Assembly (NCBI RefSeq): GCF_018294505.1
Contig: NC_057795.1
Location: 521,859,184 to 521,923,183, forward strand
Direction: 5' to 3'
Length of the DNA stretch: 64,000 nt
Source: Triticum aestivum
Taxonomy: Eukaryota; Streptophyta; Magnoliopsida; Poales; Poaceae
Shown here piece by piece: positions 21,304 to 32,878 of the stretch. Each line of letters begins with the position of its first letter. Within the stretch, counting starts at the first letter, position 1. The position numbers and the translations under genes were made by a program. The notes under the pieces are model-generated. The model made no database searches. It saw nothing but the letters and a program-made list of their open reading frames with translations, and had not been told where the DNA came from.

Positions 21304-23779
21304 TCACGGAGGTGAAGCATCGGCGTTGCTCGTGCCGGTACCACCACCTAGAGAAGGATCGTGTGATGTTTGTCTGGAGGCACGCTGCACCAAAGATCAT
21401 TTGCAATGTCTCGTTAGCATGACGACACTCAAATGTTAATACTAGTAACTAATGATCATTCAAATTAAACTCACCATGGTCCCCGGAGCAATCTCTAGCA
21501 TCGGCGGAGGGCTCTAACCGGCCTTCTGGCAAACTGAATGCACATTTGGTTTTCACGGGTCAATCATCCTAGTTAGTAATGAAAAGAACATTAAGTGAAT
21601 GATTTGGCTAATATGCAGAAGAAACTTACCACAAGGAGCTCGTACATGGCCCGGTTATGCATGTCATTTCATGCCCTCTCCTCCTCTATCAATCTTGTCG
21701 TCCTCTCCTCCAACTCCCGCTGCTTCTCCTCCGCCTCCCGGTCCCTCTCCGCCAGAAGCGCCTGGGTTCTATCTCTCTCACTTTGAAGAGTAGCCTACCA
21801 CACCACTCCTCGAAAGCATTGTAATCATCGATGGATGCACACACAATGTAATGCTTGAAAGAAATATGAGTGTATAACTAACCTGGAAGGCGAACTCGAT
21901 TGGCTGTGGACGAGGCCTTATCTCAGGATCTGAGCTCGTTTGGCGTGCCTTGATCTCCAGGAGAGTTCGAGGACAACGGATAAGTCCATCTCCAATGTCT
22001 ATCGAGCCATGGGACCTCCCGCCACCAGATATCATCATGAGCTCCGAATCAAACGGCTCGCTCGGGTTAAAGTCCTCCCCTTTCCTCGCCTTCCCCACAT
22101 CTCTTTACCTCACGAGCTTGTTGTGGGAGGACATGTTGGTGAAGTTCTTTGGATTATTGAGGTCAGACACAAAGAATGCCTCGGCCTTCTTGAATGGGAT
22201 AGTATGGGCCATGGCATAGAGGTCGAACACCTCTGGCACTGGTGCCATATTGTATCCCGCCTAAAAGAGAGGACCATAGTATTAGTAATTAAAGGGCTCG
22301 AGCTACCATGACAGAATGAATTGCATGAATCATGAAGCAAACCACATACCCAATTCCGCCCATATTGATATAAGTTGGCGCTGCCTTGATGGTGTGGCAC
22401 ACCTCTCATTTGGTTACGCTTCTCCTTGGCATCTTTGTGGACGGCCCGCCATGCGTCTGAGCACCACGAATCCACCAACGCCTCCCAACAATCCATCTTA
22501 TCTGCACACCATCTCGGGGGTACCTAATTCAGTAAAGAGAAACTTGAGCAATACATCTACGAATCAAATCAATGAAACTAAGAACAAGGCCTTAAGAATA
22601 TAGGCAATTACCTTCATGTACTCCTCCTTGTTCTGGAACTTTCCACGACACTTCTTCTTGGGCTTCCAAACACCACGCGAGGCGAAGTAGTCTCGAACAG
22701 CCTGCACCCGAGCCTCGTGCCTTAAGTTTTATAGTAGGCGCCTGCACTCGACATTGATAACTCGTGCACAGGCCTCCTCGTATCCCTCCCCACACTTGTA
22801 GAAGGTCTGCAATCAAATGATACAACATTCATTAGTACAATAACTAAGCTTATTCTAAGATTTTTAATTGTGTGAATGATAAATTACCCAAAACGTTCTT
22901 ATCAGCATGTCGGCCCTCATGTGGCACAAGACACCGTCGATGATCTCCTTCGGTGGGGCCGGGGCAGCCAAGTAGTACTCCGAGGTTAATCCTAGCTCTG
23001 GAACTTGACCCTTACCGGGCAACATGACCCACCGCGGGAAGTTTTGCCGGCAAATCTCACCAAGGACTTGGTTGGGCCTGCAGATATCCTGAGGGTGGTC
23101 CCAACCCCTATAGTATGACAAGGCGCCAACGCATTAGATATTTGAAAAAACATGATGGCAAAAGGTAAAAAAAGAGTAAATGCACTTACCTCGTCCCATC
23201 AGGCAAAATCAGCCACCTCTGCTCGCGGGTCACCGGTGTGGACGAGAGCCATGTACTACCACGCTGGTAGACGGTGTCCCCCTCAACCACCTCGTCCTCG
23301 CTGCTACTACCAGAAATCTGATGCCCGCCACCATCAGCATGGCTACTCGACCCCTCAGGCGGATCTTGCCAGGTACCCCGTCCAGACGTAGCCTGGGCCG
23401 GAGTCACGAGGGCCCAAGCATCCTGGCCCAAAGTCTCTTGAGCCGAAGGCCCATCGATTCGAGGCTCGTGGACCGGAATCCGCGTAGCCTCCTCCTCAAA
23501 CGTGCCCCCTAGCAATCGTGTGCTCGGGTAACTTAGCTGGGGGTGGCGGCGAGGAAGGTGTAGCAGCCTACCTACCTCTCCCGTGGCCACGTCCTCCTCG
23601 ACCTCCTCTCTTCCTCCCTCCCTGACCTCCTCTCCTGGTGGGCAACAACGGCGACGAACAAGCGCCCACCAGTGAAGCCATACCCTCGTACAATGCTCTC
23701 CAGAGAGGTACGGGTGGAATGGAAGTACCACTCCCACCATGCTGAGGACCAGCGCCCACCATCTTTCAACACCTGTCAT
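21304..23779 (-). pseudogene. CACTA Transposase_24-type gene (Ptta/En/Spm), 8 exons, decayed
   Basis: Minus-strand exons read from splice borders: 23779-23190, 23107-22888, 22806-22612, 22523-22351, 22260-21883, 21795-21630, 21533-21475 and 21384-21304 (TGA). Exon 1 begins with a Gly/Arg-rich segment and becomes acidic. Exons 2-4 hold the Transposase_24 core, with NQVLGEICRQNFPRWV, VRDYFASRGVWKPKKK and CWEALVDSWCSDAWR then KRNQMRGVPHHQGS. Exon 5 contains HTIPFKKAEAFF and GGGRSHGSIDIGDGLIRC. Exon 6 is a charged coiled coil. Defects: an apparent frameshift in exon 1 near 23570, TAA at 22104-22106, and a stop in exon 3 and in exon 6. The protein is thought to bind subterminal repeats, as the TNPA type does, but this is by analogy. 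Further 5' exons may exist beyond 23779. Confidence 0.78.
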
Positions 23780-23839
23780 GACAGAAGAGTAAAAGAATTA
23801 GTACAACATAAAAAAATGAATACCGACATGAATACCAAA

Positions 23840-24632
23840 CTGACATCAGTCGGTCCGCACAAGGACCGGAATATCCTCGACCATCGAACCCTAGACCCTC
23901 AACCCCTCGCCCCCTCGGTGGTCCTGTCGAACACCTTCACTATGAGCATGGTGCAGGTGTTGTCGTATCTTAAGATGTGGACGTGCCCAGAAGGTCATTA
24001 GCACGGGTGAACTGCTTCCATCCATTATTCATGCACGGATGGAAGCAGCTCGCCCACGCTCATGACCTTCAGCTCGGGGATCTGCTCATCTTAAGCTACG
24101 ACACCAGTCGATGAGCACTCAGACTGAAAGATCCTCGACCATCGACCCCTAGACCCTCGACCCCTCGCCCCCTCGGTGGTCCTGTCGAACACCTTCAGTG
24201 TGATCATGGTGCAGCTGTTGTCATATCTTAAGATGCGGATGTGCCCGGAAGGTCATCAGCGAGGGCGAACTGCTTCCATCCGCTATTCATGCACGGATGG
24301 AAGCAGTTCACCCACACTGATGACCTTCAGCTCAGGGACATGCTCATCTTAAGCTACAAAACCAGTCGATCAGCACTCGGACCGGACGATCCTCGACCAT
24401 GGACCCTAGAACCTCGATCCCTAAACCCTCGACCCCTCACCCCCTCGGTGGTCCTGTCGAACATCTTCACTGTTAGCATGGTGCGGCTGTTGTCATATCT
24501 TGAGATGCAGACGTGCTCGGAAGGTCATCAGCGCAGGTGAACTGCTTCCATCTGTTATTCATGCATGGATGGAAGCGGTTCGCCCACGCTCATGACCTTC
24601 AGCTCAGGGACGTGCTCATCGTAAGCTACGTC
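23840..24632. repeat. CACTA subterminal repeat array with long palindromes, left part
   Basis: Three units of about 258-272 bases, each with TCGACCCCTCGCCCCCTCGG, a promoter-like GAGCATGGTGC phrase and an ~80 bp imperfect palindrome. The palindromes are at 23990-24070, 24248-24327 and 24520-24600. Each arm holds GAAGGTCATCAGC and CTGCTTCCATCC, with the inverted copy GGATGGAAGCAG after a short loop. The array is cut at 24632 by Copia B and resumes at 47779. Confidence 0.88.
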
Positions 24633-26488
24633 TGTTGGGGAACGTAGTAATAATTCAAAATTTTCCAACAGTCACCAAGATCAATCTAGGAGATGCTAGC
24701 AACGAGAGAGAGAGAGAGAGAGGGAGTGCATCTTCATACCCTTGAAGATCACTAAGCGGAAACGTTACAAGAACGTGCTTGATGGAGTCGTACTCGCGGT
24801 GATTCAAATCGTGCAAGATTCGATCTAGCGCCGAACTCATGGCGCCTCCGCATTCAACACACGTACAGCCCGGGGATGTCTCCTCCTTCTTGATCCAGCA
24901 AGGGGAGAGGAGAAGTTGACNNNNNNNNNNNNNNNNNNNNNNNNNNNNNNNNNNNNNNNNNNNNNNNNNNNNNNNNNNNNNNNNNNNNNNNNNNNNNNNN
25001 NNNNNNNNNNNNNNNNNNNNNNNNNNNNNNNNNNNNNNNNNNNNNNNNNNNNNNNNNNNNNNNNNNNNNNNNNNNNNNNNNNNNNNNNNNNNNNNNNNNN
25101 NNNNNNNNNNNNNNNNNNNNNNNNNNNNNNNNNNNNNNNNNNNNNNNNNNNNNNNNNNNNNNNNNNNNNNNNNNNNNNNNNNNNNNNNNNNNNNNNNNNN
25201 NNNNNNNNNNNNNNNNNNNNNNNNNNNNNNNNNNNNNNNNNNNNNNNNNNNNNNGGTGGCGGCCAAGGGGGGACTTGCCCCCCAAGTTTGGTGGGAGGCG
25301 CCCCTACCCCCTAGGGTTTCCAACCGTAGGCGCCTTGGGCCCTTGGGGGCGCACCAGCCCACTAGGGGGCTGGTTCCCACCCTTGTTCAGCCCATTAAGT
25401 CCCCCGTGGTAGGTGGCCCCACCCGGTGGACCCCCGGACACCTTTCGGTGGTCACGATACAATACCGATAACCCCCGAAACCATTCCGATGACTAAAACT
25501 GGACTTCCCATATATAACTATTTGCCTCCGGACCATTCTAGAACTCCTCGTGACATTCGGGATCCCATCCGGGACTCCGAACAACCTTCGGCAACCACAT
25601 ACAATTTCCCATAACAACTCTAGTGTCACCGAACCTTAAGTGTGTAGACCCTACGGGTTCGGGAACCATGCAGACATGACCGAGACATCTCTCCGGCCAA
25701 TAACTAAAAGCGGGATCTGGATACCCATGTTTACTCCCACATGTTCCACTATGATCTCATCGGATGAACCACGATGTCGGGGATTCAATCAATCTCGTAT
25801 ACAATTCCCTTTGTCCACCGGTATGTTACTTGCCCGAGATTCGATCGTCGGTATCCCAATACCTCGTTCATTCTCATTACCGGCCAGTCTCTTTACTCGT
25901 TCTGTAATGCATGATCCCGTGACTAACTCCTTAGTCACATTGAGCTCATTATGATGATGCATTATTGAGTGGGCCCAGAGATACCTCTCCGTCATACGGA
26001 GTGACAAATCCCAGTCTCGATTCGTGCCAGCCCAACAGACACTTTTGGAGATACCTGCAGTGCACCTTTATAGCCACCTAGTTACGTTGTGATGTTTGGT
26101 ACACCCAAGGCATTCCTACGGTATCCGGGAGTTGCACAATCTCATGGTCTAAGGAAATGATACTTGACATTCAAAAAGCTCTTAGCAAACGAACTACACG
26201 ATCTTGTGCTATGCTTAGGATTGGGTCTTGTCCATCACATCATTCTCCTAATGATGTGATCCCGTTATCAACGGCATCCAATGTCCATGGTCAGGAAACC
26301 ACAACCATCTATTGATCAACGAGCTAGTCAACTAGAGGCTTACTAGGGACATGTTGTGGTCTATGTATTCACACATGTATTACGGTTTCCGGTTAATACA
26401 ATTATAGTATGAACAATAGACAATTATCATGAACAAGGAAATATAATAATAAGCAATTTATTATTGCCTCTAGGGCATATTTCCAATA
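24633..26488 (-). repeat. 3' LTR of Copia B, containing an assembly gap
   Basis: Plus-strand ends are TGTTGGGGAACG at 24633 and TTTCCAATA at 26488, one change from the expected CCAACA. The minus-strand polypurine context GCAAGTGGCAGAC lies just right of it (26489-26501). An (AG)n run is at 24706-24720. The N run covers the part that, in the partner LTR, carries the TATA box. Confidence 0.88.
24921..25254. other. Assembly gap (334 N)
   Basis: A run of N. Aligning the flanks to the partner LTR (resuming at about 46548 after 46341) predicts that only ~205 bases are missing, so the gap is over-sized. Any protein reading through it is meaningless. Confidence 0.95.
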
Positions 26489-26520
26489 GTCTGCCACTTG
26501 CACTAGAGTCAATAATCTAG

Positions 26521-27184
26521 TCACATTGTGATGAATTGAACACCCATAGAGTTCTGGTGTTGATCATGTTTTGCTCGTGGAAGAGGTTTAGTCAACGGAT
26601 CTGCGACATTCAGATCCGTATGCACTTTACAAATATCTATGTCTCCATCTTGAACATTTTCACGGCTGGAGTTGAAGAGACGCTTGATATGCCTGGTCTT
26701 CTTGTGAAACCTGGGCTCTTTGGCAAGGGCAATAGCTCCAGTGTTGTCACAGAAGAGAGTCATCGGGCCTGATGCATTGGGAATAACTCCTAGGTTGGTA
26801 ATGAACTCCTTCATCCAAATTGCTTCATGTGCTGCCTCCGAGGCTGCCATGTACTCCGCTTCACATGTAGATCCTGCCACGACACTTTGCTTGCAACTGC
26901 ACCAGCTGACTGCCCCACCATTCAAAATGTACATGTATCCGGTTTGTGACATGGAGTCGTCCAGATTTGTGTCGAAGCTAGCATCGACGTAACCCTTTAC
27001 GACAAGCTCTTCGTCACCTCCATAAACGAGAAACATATCCTTAGTCCTTTTCAGGTACTTCAGGATATTCTTGACCGCTGTCTAGTGTTCCATGCTGGGA
27101 TTACTTTGGTACCTCCCTACCAAACTTACGGCAAGGTTCACATCAGGTTTGGTACATAGCATGGCATACATAATAGACCCTATG
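26521..27184 (-). pseudogene. Copia B pol, C-terminal part (end of RT and RNase H)
   Basis: From 27036 to the TAA at 26521 the minus-strand frame is open and shows YVDASFDT, STCEAEYMAASE, FCDNTGAIALAKEP and VADPLTKPL, the Copia RNase H. Between 27184 and 27036 a TAG interrupts (near 27084, codon preceding the TAVKNILKYLK stretch). The upstream half of the same frame resumes at 41482, on the far side of the chromovirus. Confidence 0.9.
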
Positions 27185-30100
27185 TGTCACACCCTAGCTA
27201 GTCATGCATCAGAGTGTGTGCATCATGTTTAAAATTCCATTTAATTTGAAATGGGGATTTGTGAAACCCTCAGAATCATTTCTGAAAAATGACCCAAATA
27301 AAAATTTCTCCAAAAGGGTCCAAGAAAATGCTCATGTTGCTCTCTGAAAATATTGGACAGAGATAAAAATCAAACCAATATTTTTAAGAGCTCATAGGTA
27401 TTTATTTTGGGCATTTGGAATTAATGCATAAATATTTGCATTGGAAATATATTAGCTATATATATTAATATATGTCCAAATATTATGCCATTTATAAAGG
27501 AGCTCTGGAATAATATATCTAGCTCCTGCAAAAATTGGCATAAGGTAAATAAATGATTTAATATATTATTTAAATCAAAACAAATGTCAGAAAATTAAAA
27601 TAACAGAAATAAATAAAAGGGAGGACCTTACCTGGGCTCCTCCCTGTGCAGCCCAGCCAGCTGGCGGGCCCAGCCAGCTGGCGGCCCAGCCCGCCTCCCT
27701 CCTCTGTCGTCTTCGTCCTCGACAGAGGGAGGGGAGTGTGGCCGGCGCGCGCGCGCGCCACCGCGCCACGCCACCTGCTCGCCTGCCTGCCTGCCCCTCC
27801 CCTCCTCGTCTCGATGCCCCGGACGACGCCACGCCCTCCCCCCTGCTCTCTCTCACTCTCCCGCGGTTCTTCCCTCCTCTCCCTTGCTCTCTCTCTCACG
27901 GCCGAACACCACCATCGCCGCCGTTCGCCATAGCAGCCGTCACCGGCCACCCCTCGCCCCTCCGCTGAGCTCAGGAGCTCCGCCGCGACCCCCCTCTTCC
28001 TCCCCACCAAGACAAGCCCCTCCGGAAGCCCTGCATCGCCGCCCACGTCGCCGTTCCCCTCCTCGGCCACCGGAGATCGTCGCCGTCGAATCGAGAGCTA
28101 CCGGACGTCCCCGAGCCCGCTAACCCTCCCTGCAGCTCCGCGGTGAGCCACTGACCCGATTCCCCCTTGCCCCGTCGTCCCTAGCATCCTGTAGTTGCCG
28201 CCCCCTTGAGCTCCGAAGCTCGCCGCCGCCGTGCCTTGTCGCCGCCGTGGCTGGAGCCGTTGTAGCTCGAAGCCGAGCACACCATCGTGCTCCACACCTC
28301 ACCAGGAGCACGTAGCACGCACCAACGCCTCCCCTAGCGCCCTGCATCGCCTAACCCGCCGTTGGCCGAACTCCGGCCGCCGCTCACGAGCTCGCCGTCG
28401 TCGGTACCGGCCACCTCAGGCACAGCCACCACCACCGTTCGACGCGCGGGAGCAAGGGCTCTCCAACGAGCCCAAGCACGGCCTCGCCCGTGCTCTATAG
28501 CGCGTTTCCGCATCGCGCCGCCGTCTCGGGCCTCGCCGGCGTCATGTCGCCGGTGGGTTTGACCCACCTTGACCACGGCAGGACCCCCCTGTGTCCCTGA
28601 CAGGTGGGCCCAGCCCTGTTAGCTAATTAGGATTAGCACTAACCGAATTAGTTAAACTAAGTACCCCCCTGACACTGACCAGTGGGCCCCAGCGCCACTA
28701 ATTCCTAATTAGGATTAAATTAACCCTGTTAAACCCCCCTGTCACTGACGTGTGGCCCCCACACGTCAGGTTTGACCTCAGCCAGCCGCAGTTGACCACT
28801 GACGTCATGCTGACGTCATGCTGGCGCAATATATATATTTCTGGATTTAATTTAAATCAGGAAATTCCAGAATATTATTTAAACTTCAAAAATTCATAAC
28901 TTTTATTCTGTAACTCCAAATCAGACAAATTATATATGAAAAATGATCAGAAAAATCCAATCTATCCATCTGTACTATTTTCATGCATGATCAAACAAGT
29001 TAAATTGATGTTTTAAGCAGAACAAGGAAAAGCACTTTAAAAGGCCATGTTTGAGTTTGAAATTTGAATCTTTGATTCAAATTGGTTCAAACCCTTCTGG
29101 TTTTAGTTGCATTAGCCCAACACACTCATATTGCCATGTTTCATGCATGCATCATATTGTTGCACATTGTTTGGTGATGGTTGTGTATCGGTGTCCTTTG
29201 CGACAGGTTCTGCCTCCGAGGAGTACCGTGATTACCCTAACGAAGAACCGTATCAGTGCATCGAACCATCAGGCAAGCAACCACCCATTTGATCATATCG
29301 ATACAATCCCATGTTCTCGCTCCTGCTCTCTTTTACTGCATTAAGACAACGCATTTCAAACTGCTGTGTGCTACGGTAGTTGAACCCATTTCCTCTGCAT
29401 GACCTGTCATTGCCACAGTAACTAGATGAAACCCACTAGCATGTGTAGGAGTTGATTGAGCCATATGTATGTGTTGTTCCTACCTTGCTATGCCTGCTAT
29501 GCTTAGAGTCGTGTCAGGTCTGGTTCATCTGGGTGATGGGCTAGAGTGAAATGATTATGTCGGTAATGAGAGTGGTGTGGTGAACACGATTTGGTAAAGG
29601 TATCGATGAGAGGCCATGTAGGAGTACATGGTGGGTTATTTCATTGAAGCCGACCTTAAGCACTGAGATCTGTATGTGTGATTTAAGAATCAGCTACTAC
29701 CATGCATTGGGCCCGAAACCAATGGACCCTCTCGGCTTCTTATTCACCCTAGTTCTCCGTCCAGGAGTTGCAAGTAGTTTCTGGTGTTTGTAGCCTACTG
29801 GAGGCCGTGGACAGCGCTGACCATAGGGGTGGGCTGTGATGCGGTAGGTACGTGGCCGGGTGTACCGAATACCCGTTAGGTATCTCGGGAACCCTGTTCA
29901 CATCGTTCGGGGCCGTATGGGAAACCTCGGCCGGACTCCCTGCGGATGGAACCTGGATAGGCGATAAACCAGGACTGGAGGCTTAGGTGATTAGGTAGGT
30001 CGTGGCCGACACCCACGTTGGGCTTCCGCTTGAAGGTTGCCGAGTACATGTCGTGTAAACGACGGTAAGTGGTGAGAGCGTGTATGAAGAAGTAAACCCC

Positions 30101-31332
30101 TGCAGGGTTATCATGATCTATTCGAATAGCCGCGTCCGCGGTAAAGGACTACTTGGTTGCCTATACAGTTCATAGACTAGTAAATGGAAACTACTAAAAG
30201 CCTCAAGATAAGTGTGAGTGCCGAGGATGGCTCTTCCGTAGGAAGACGGAGGCGGATCCTCGGTAGTGTATTGAAGTGGTGAGTAGTGGACTCGTGTGCG
30301 CAAAACCATTTCAAGTTGAAGTATCGTAGGATAGTCTAGCCAAGAGTCAAAGCTGGCTTGCTGCACTAACTCCACCAACCCTTCTTGATAATATGCATGT
30401 ATGTAGGATCTGATGTAAGTCTTGCTGAGTACCTTTGTACTTATGTTGCTATAATCTACATTTTTACAGAAGACGCTGCAACCCCTTCTGATGGGTTCTA
30501 TGTAGACGTTGACATCAACGAGTAGGCTAAAGACCCAGCTGGTGACCCTGAGCTTGTGAAGGACCATGTAGTATAGCTAGGCTTTCCAAGCCTCTTTTAT
30601 TTTACTAGTTGTCTGTACTCAGACAAGTTACTTCCGCTGCTGGTTTGTATGACTGTATGACTTGAATGCTGGGTCGTGTGACCCGTACCTTTGTGTATGC
30701 TATGTATGGCTCCCTGAGCCTTAAATAAAGTACTTGTGTCGTAGAGTCATGTTGTGATGCTTCGTTGTATTTGCACATATCGAGCATATTGTGTGTATGA
30801 TTGAAATGCTTGGTATGTGTGGGATCTGACTACCTAGTTGTTTATCTTTAGTAGCCTCTCTTACCGGGAAATGTCTCCTAGTGTTACCGCTGAGCCATGG
30901 TAGCTTGCTACTGCTCTGGAACACTTAGGCTGGCCGGCATGTGTCCTTCTTCGTTCCTGTGTCTGTCCCTTCGGGGAAATGTCACGCTTTGAGTACCGGA
31001 GTCCTGTTAGCCCGCTACAGCCCAGTTTACCGGAGTCCTTCTAGCCCAGTGCTACAGCCCGGACCCACTTGCTGATGACCGACACGTTCGAAGCTGGGTC
31101 ATGGATGCCTGTCCCTGTAAGTCTGTGCCACTTTGGGTTTACGACTAGTCATGTCAGCCCGGGCTCCTTATCATATGGATGCTAGCGACACTATCATATA
31201 CGTGAGCCAAAAGGCGCAAACGGTCTCGGGCAAAGGTAAGGCGACACCCGTGGGGATACCGTGCGTGAGGCCGCAAAGTGATATGAGGTGTTACCGGCTA
31301 GATCGATGTGACATCGAGTCGGGGTCCTGACA
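27185..31332 (+). repeat. 5' LTR of the chromovirus (4148 bp)
   Basis: Starts TGTCACACCCTAGC and ends GGGTCCTGACA. A TATA-like TTTATAAAGG is at about 27490. A very GC- and CpG-rich block (27640-28560) with CT-rich runs gives long spurious frames on both strands, followed by AT-rich DNA (28820-29060). A likely polyadenylation signal AAATAAAG is near 30722. Contains a GT donor-like site after the GC block (28141) and an acceptor-like TTTGCGACAG (29198-29207), so an intron in the LTR transcript is possible. Confidence 0.93.
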
Positions 31333-31336
31333 GCGT

Positions 31337-31349
31337 TGGCATCAGAGCC
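31337..31349 (+). other. Primer binding site, initiator tRNA-Met
   Basis: TGGCATCAGAGCC lies four bases after the LTR end. It differs at one position from the usual TGGTATCAGAGCC complement of the initiator tRNA-Met 3' end used by Gypsy and Copia elements. Confidence 0.8.
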
Positions 31350-31774
31350 GGACTGCCTGTAGGTTCTCCAAGCCAAACTGGTCGATGTTGAGTCTAGAAA
31401 TTCTTTAGTTATATGTAGGGGAATTGTTTGTGGGTTGGAACGTAAGGCTCTTTTTACTCCTTTATCTTATGACATTCTGATCTGAGTCAGTCCATTCTTC
31501 CACCGGGGGTTAAGGAATTAGGATCTATTCTCTCTATCAGGATCACGTGTTACTAATCAGTAGTACCTTATAGGTATGATGGATACAAGCCTAGTTCAGT
31601 TCTTTTACCACATTATGTTGCTAGGATGGTCTCAGAACTTTGATATGATGATGTTGAGTGTGTATGAAATCCTTTGTCAAATGTCTCAAAATCCTTCTTG
31701 AGCATTTACAGCTGTTATGTTGCCGAAATTTTGCTAGAAATTCTAATGCCTTTGCATTATGATTGTGCTTTCAG

Positions 31775-32548
31775 ATGGCCACTCGCGACCTCAATCAAGT
31801 GGTTCGCCTGACTCGATGCCTAGATGTACCCGGCCATACTGCCAAGTTGGTCAGCGTAATGACTGAGGCTGGATACCGCTGGTATCCTGAGTACACGGTC
31901 GAAGAGCAATTTCGGGACTTCAATCAAAGCCAATATCTCTGCACTGTCAGGATATTTCCATCTTATCCTGGATCCACCGAGCCCCTTCACTGCTCCTATG
32001 GACTTGGGGTTACTATTGAGATGGCTGTGCAGGACGCCGCCTACTCTATGATGACCATCATGCGAGTCAGATCTGGTCTATTTCGGGACTCTGATTTCCG
32101 GTATATGCCAGGATCACTTCCGGGAGCACAAGGGTATCTCCAGGCTATCTATGCTGACCCCACCTAGGAGGATTCACGGACTCGCACCACTGCTGAGATG
32201 CTCGAGGATAAGGACCGTGAAAATCGGGCCTTGAGGTTAGAGCTCTTCAATACCCGTGCTGACCACTGGGCCACTTTGACTCGGTTCGCACCGGCGGTGC
32301 AAGCTGGATATTTGGATATGCGCGATCTCTATCCTGTGAGATCTGCTCTGCCAGACGTGATGGGTTGGCGTGATGTAGGAGGCATCACCCCACCTCGCGG
32401 TCCCCGCAGGCCACCGTCTGTTGGTCCAAGGCCTTATCCTAGCCCCTATGGTCCACAAGCTCCACGAGATCGTCTGTTTCCGGATGATCATGTTGAGCTT
32501 CCAGGCTATGGAGGTGACTTCTACGAGGACTACTACGGATCGGTCTGA
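31775..32548 (+). pseudogene. Extra ORF upstream of gag, dsRNA-binding-like pattern, one stop
   Basis: ATG at 31775 opens a frame to TGA 32546-32548, 257 codons, with a single TAG at 32165-32167 (131st codon) that fits a CAG-to-TAG change. The first half shows helix (HTAKLVSVMTEAGY), three strands (QYLCTVRIFPSY and CSYGLGVTIE) and a second helix (MAVQDAAYSMMTIMR). The Gly-x-Gly then AxxxAA layout resembles a double-stranded-RNA-binding fold. The second half has a short coiled coil (EDKDRENRALRLELFN) and a Pro/Arg/Tyr-rich tail. It ends 330 bases before gag. It is not gag, protease or envelope. The domain suggestion is inference from pattern only. Confidence 0.6.
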
Positions 32549-32878
32549 GTTAGTGGTAGTATCACTAGTTCGCACTAGCTGTGTCGTCTATCACCCCGCG
32601 TGACTCGTGGGATATGACCTAGTTTGTACTCTTTCCGGAGGAGTAGAAAAATAATGTAAAGGAGCTTGGAATGCCTCCGATGAGATGTAATCCTCTTTTC
32701 ACCGTAATAGTACTTTGTTTGGTCTTGTACTAAACCCTGTATGGTGTGTATGACGATGGAATAAAGAAGCAGTTTCTATATTTACCATGTCATACGGATG
32801 ATCATCTTGCATTTTGAGTTATACATCCTATGTCGGAATTTTATCATCCTGACTAAATCATTGTCTTGTTTACCTAGG

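Noticed and set aside
22316..23512. Plus-strand frames opposite the CACTA gene
   Set aside because: The minus-strand exons have domain patterns and splice sites; plus frames are shadows.
24655..25380. Long minus-strand frame crossing the N run
   Set aside because: The middle is unknown bases and the ends are LTR sequence.
27570..28576. Several Arg/Pro/Ala-rich open frames on both strands (repeated at 37722-38725)
   Set aside because: They arise from the CpG-rich block of the chromovirus LTR; opposite strands are open together, which is a composition effect, and no domain is present.
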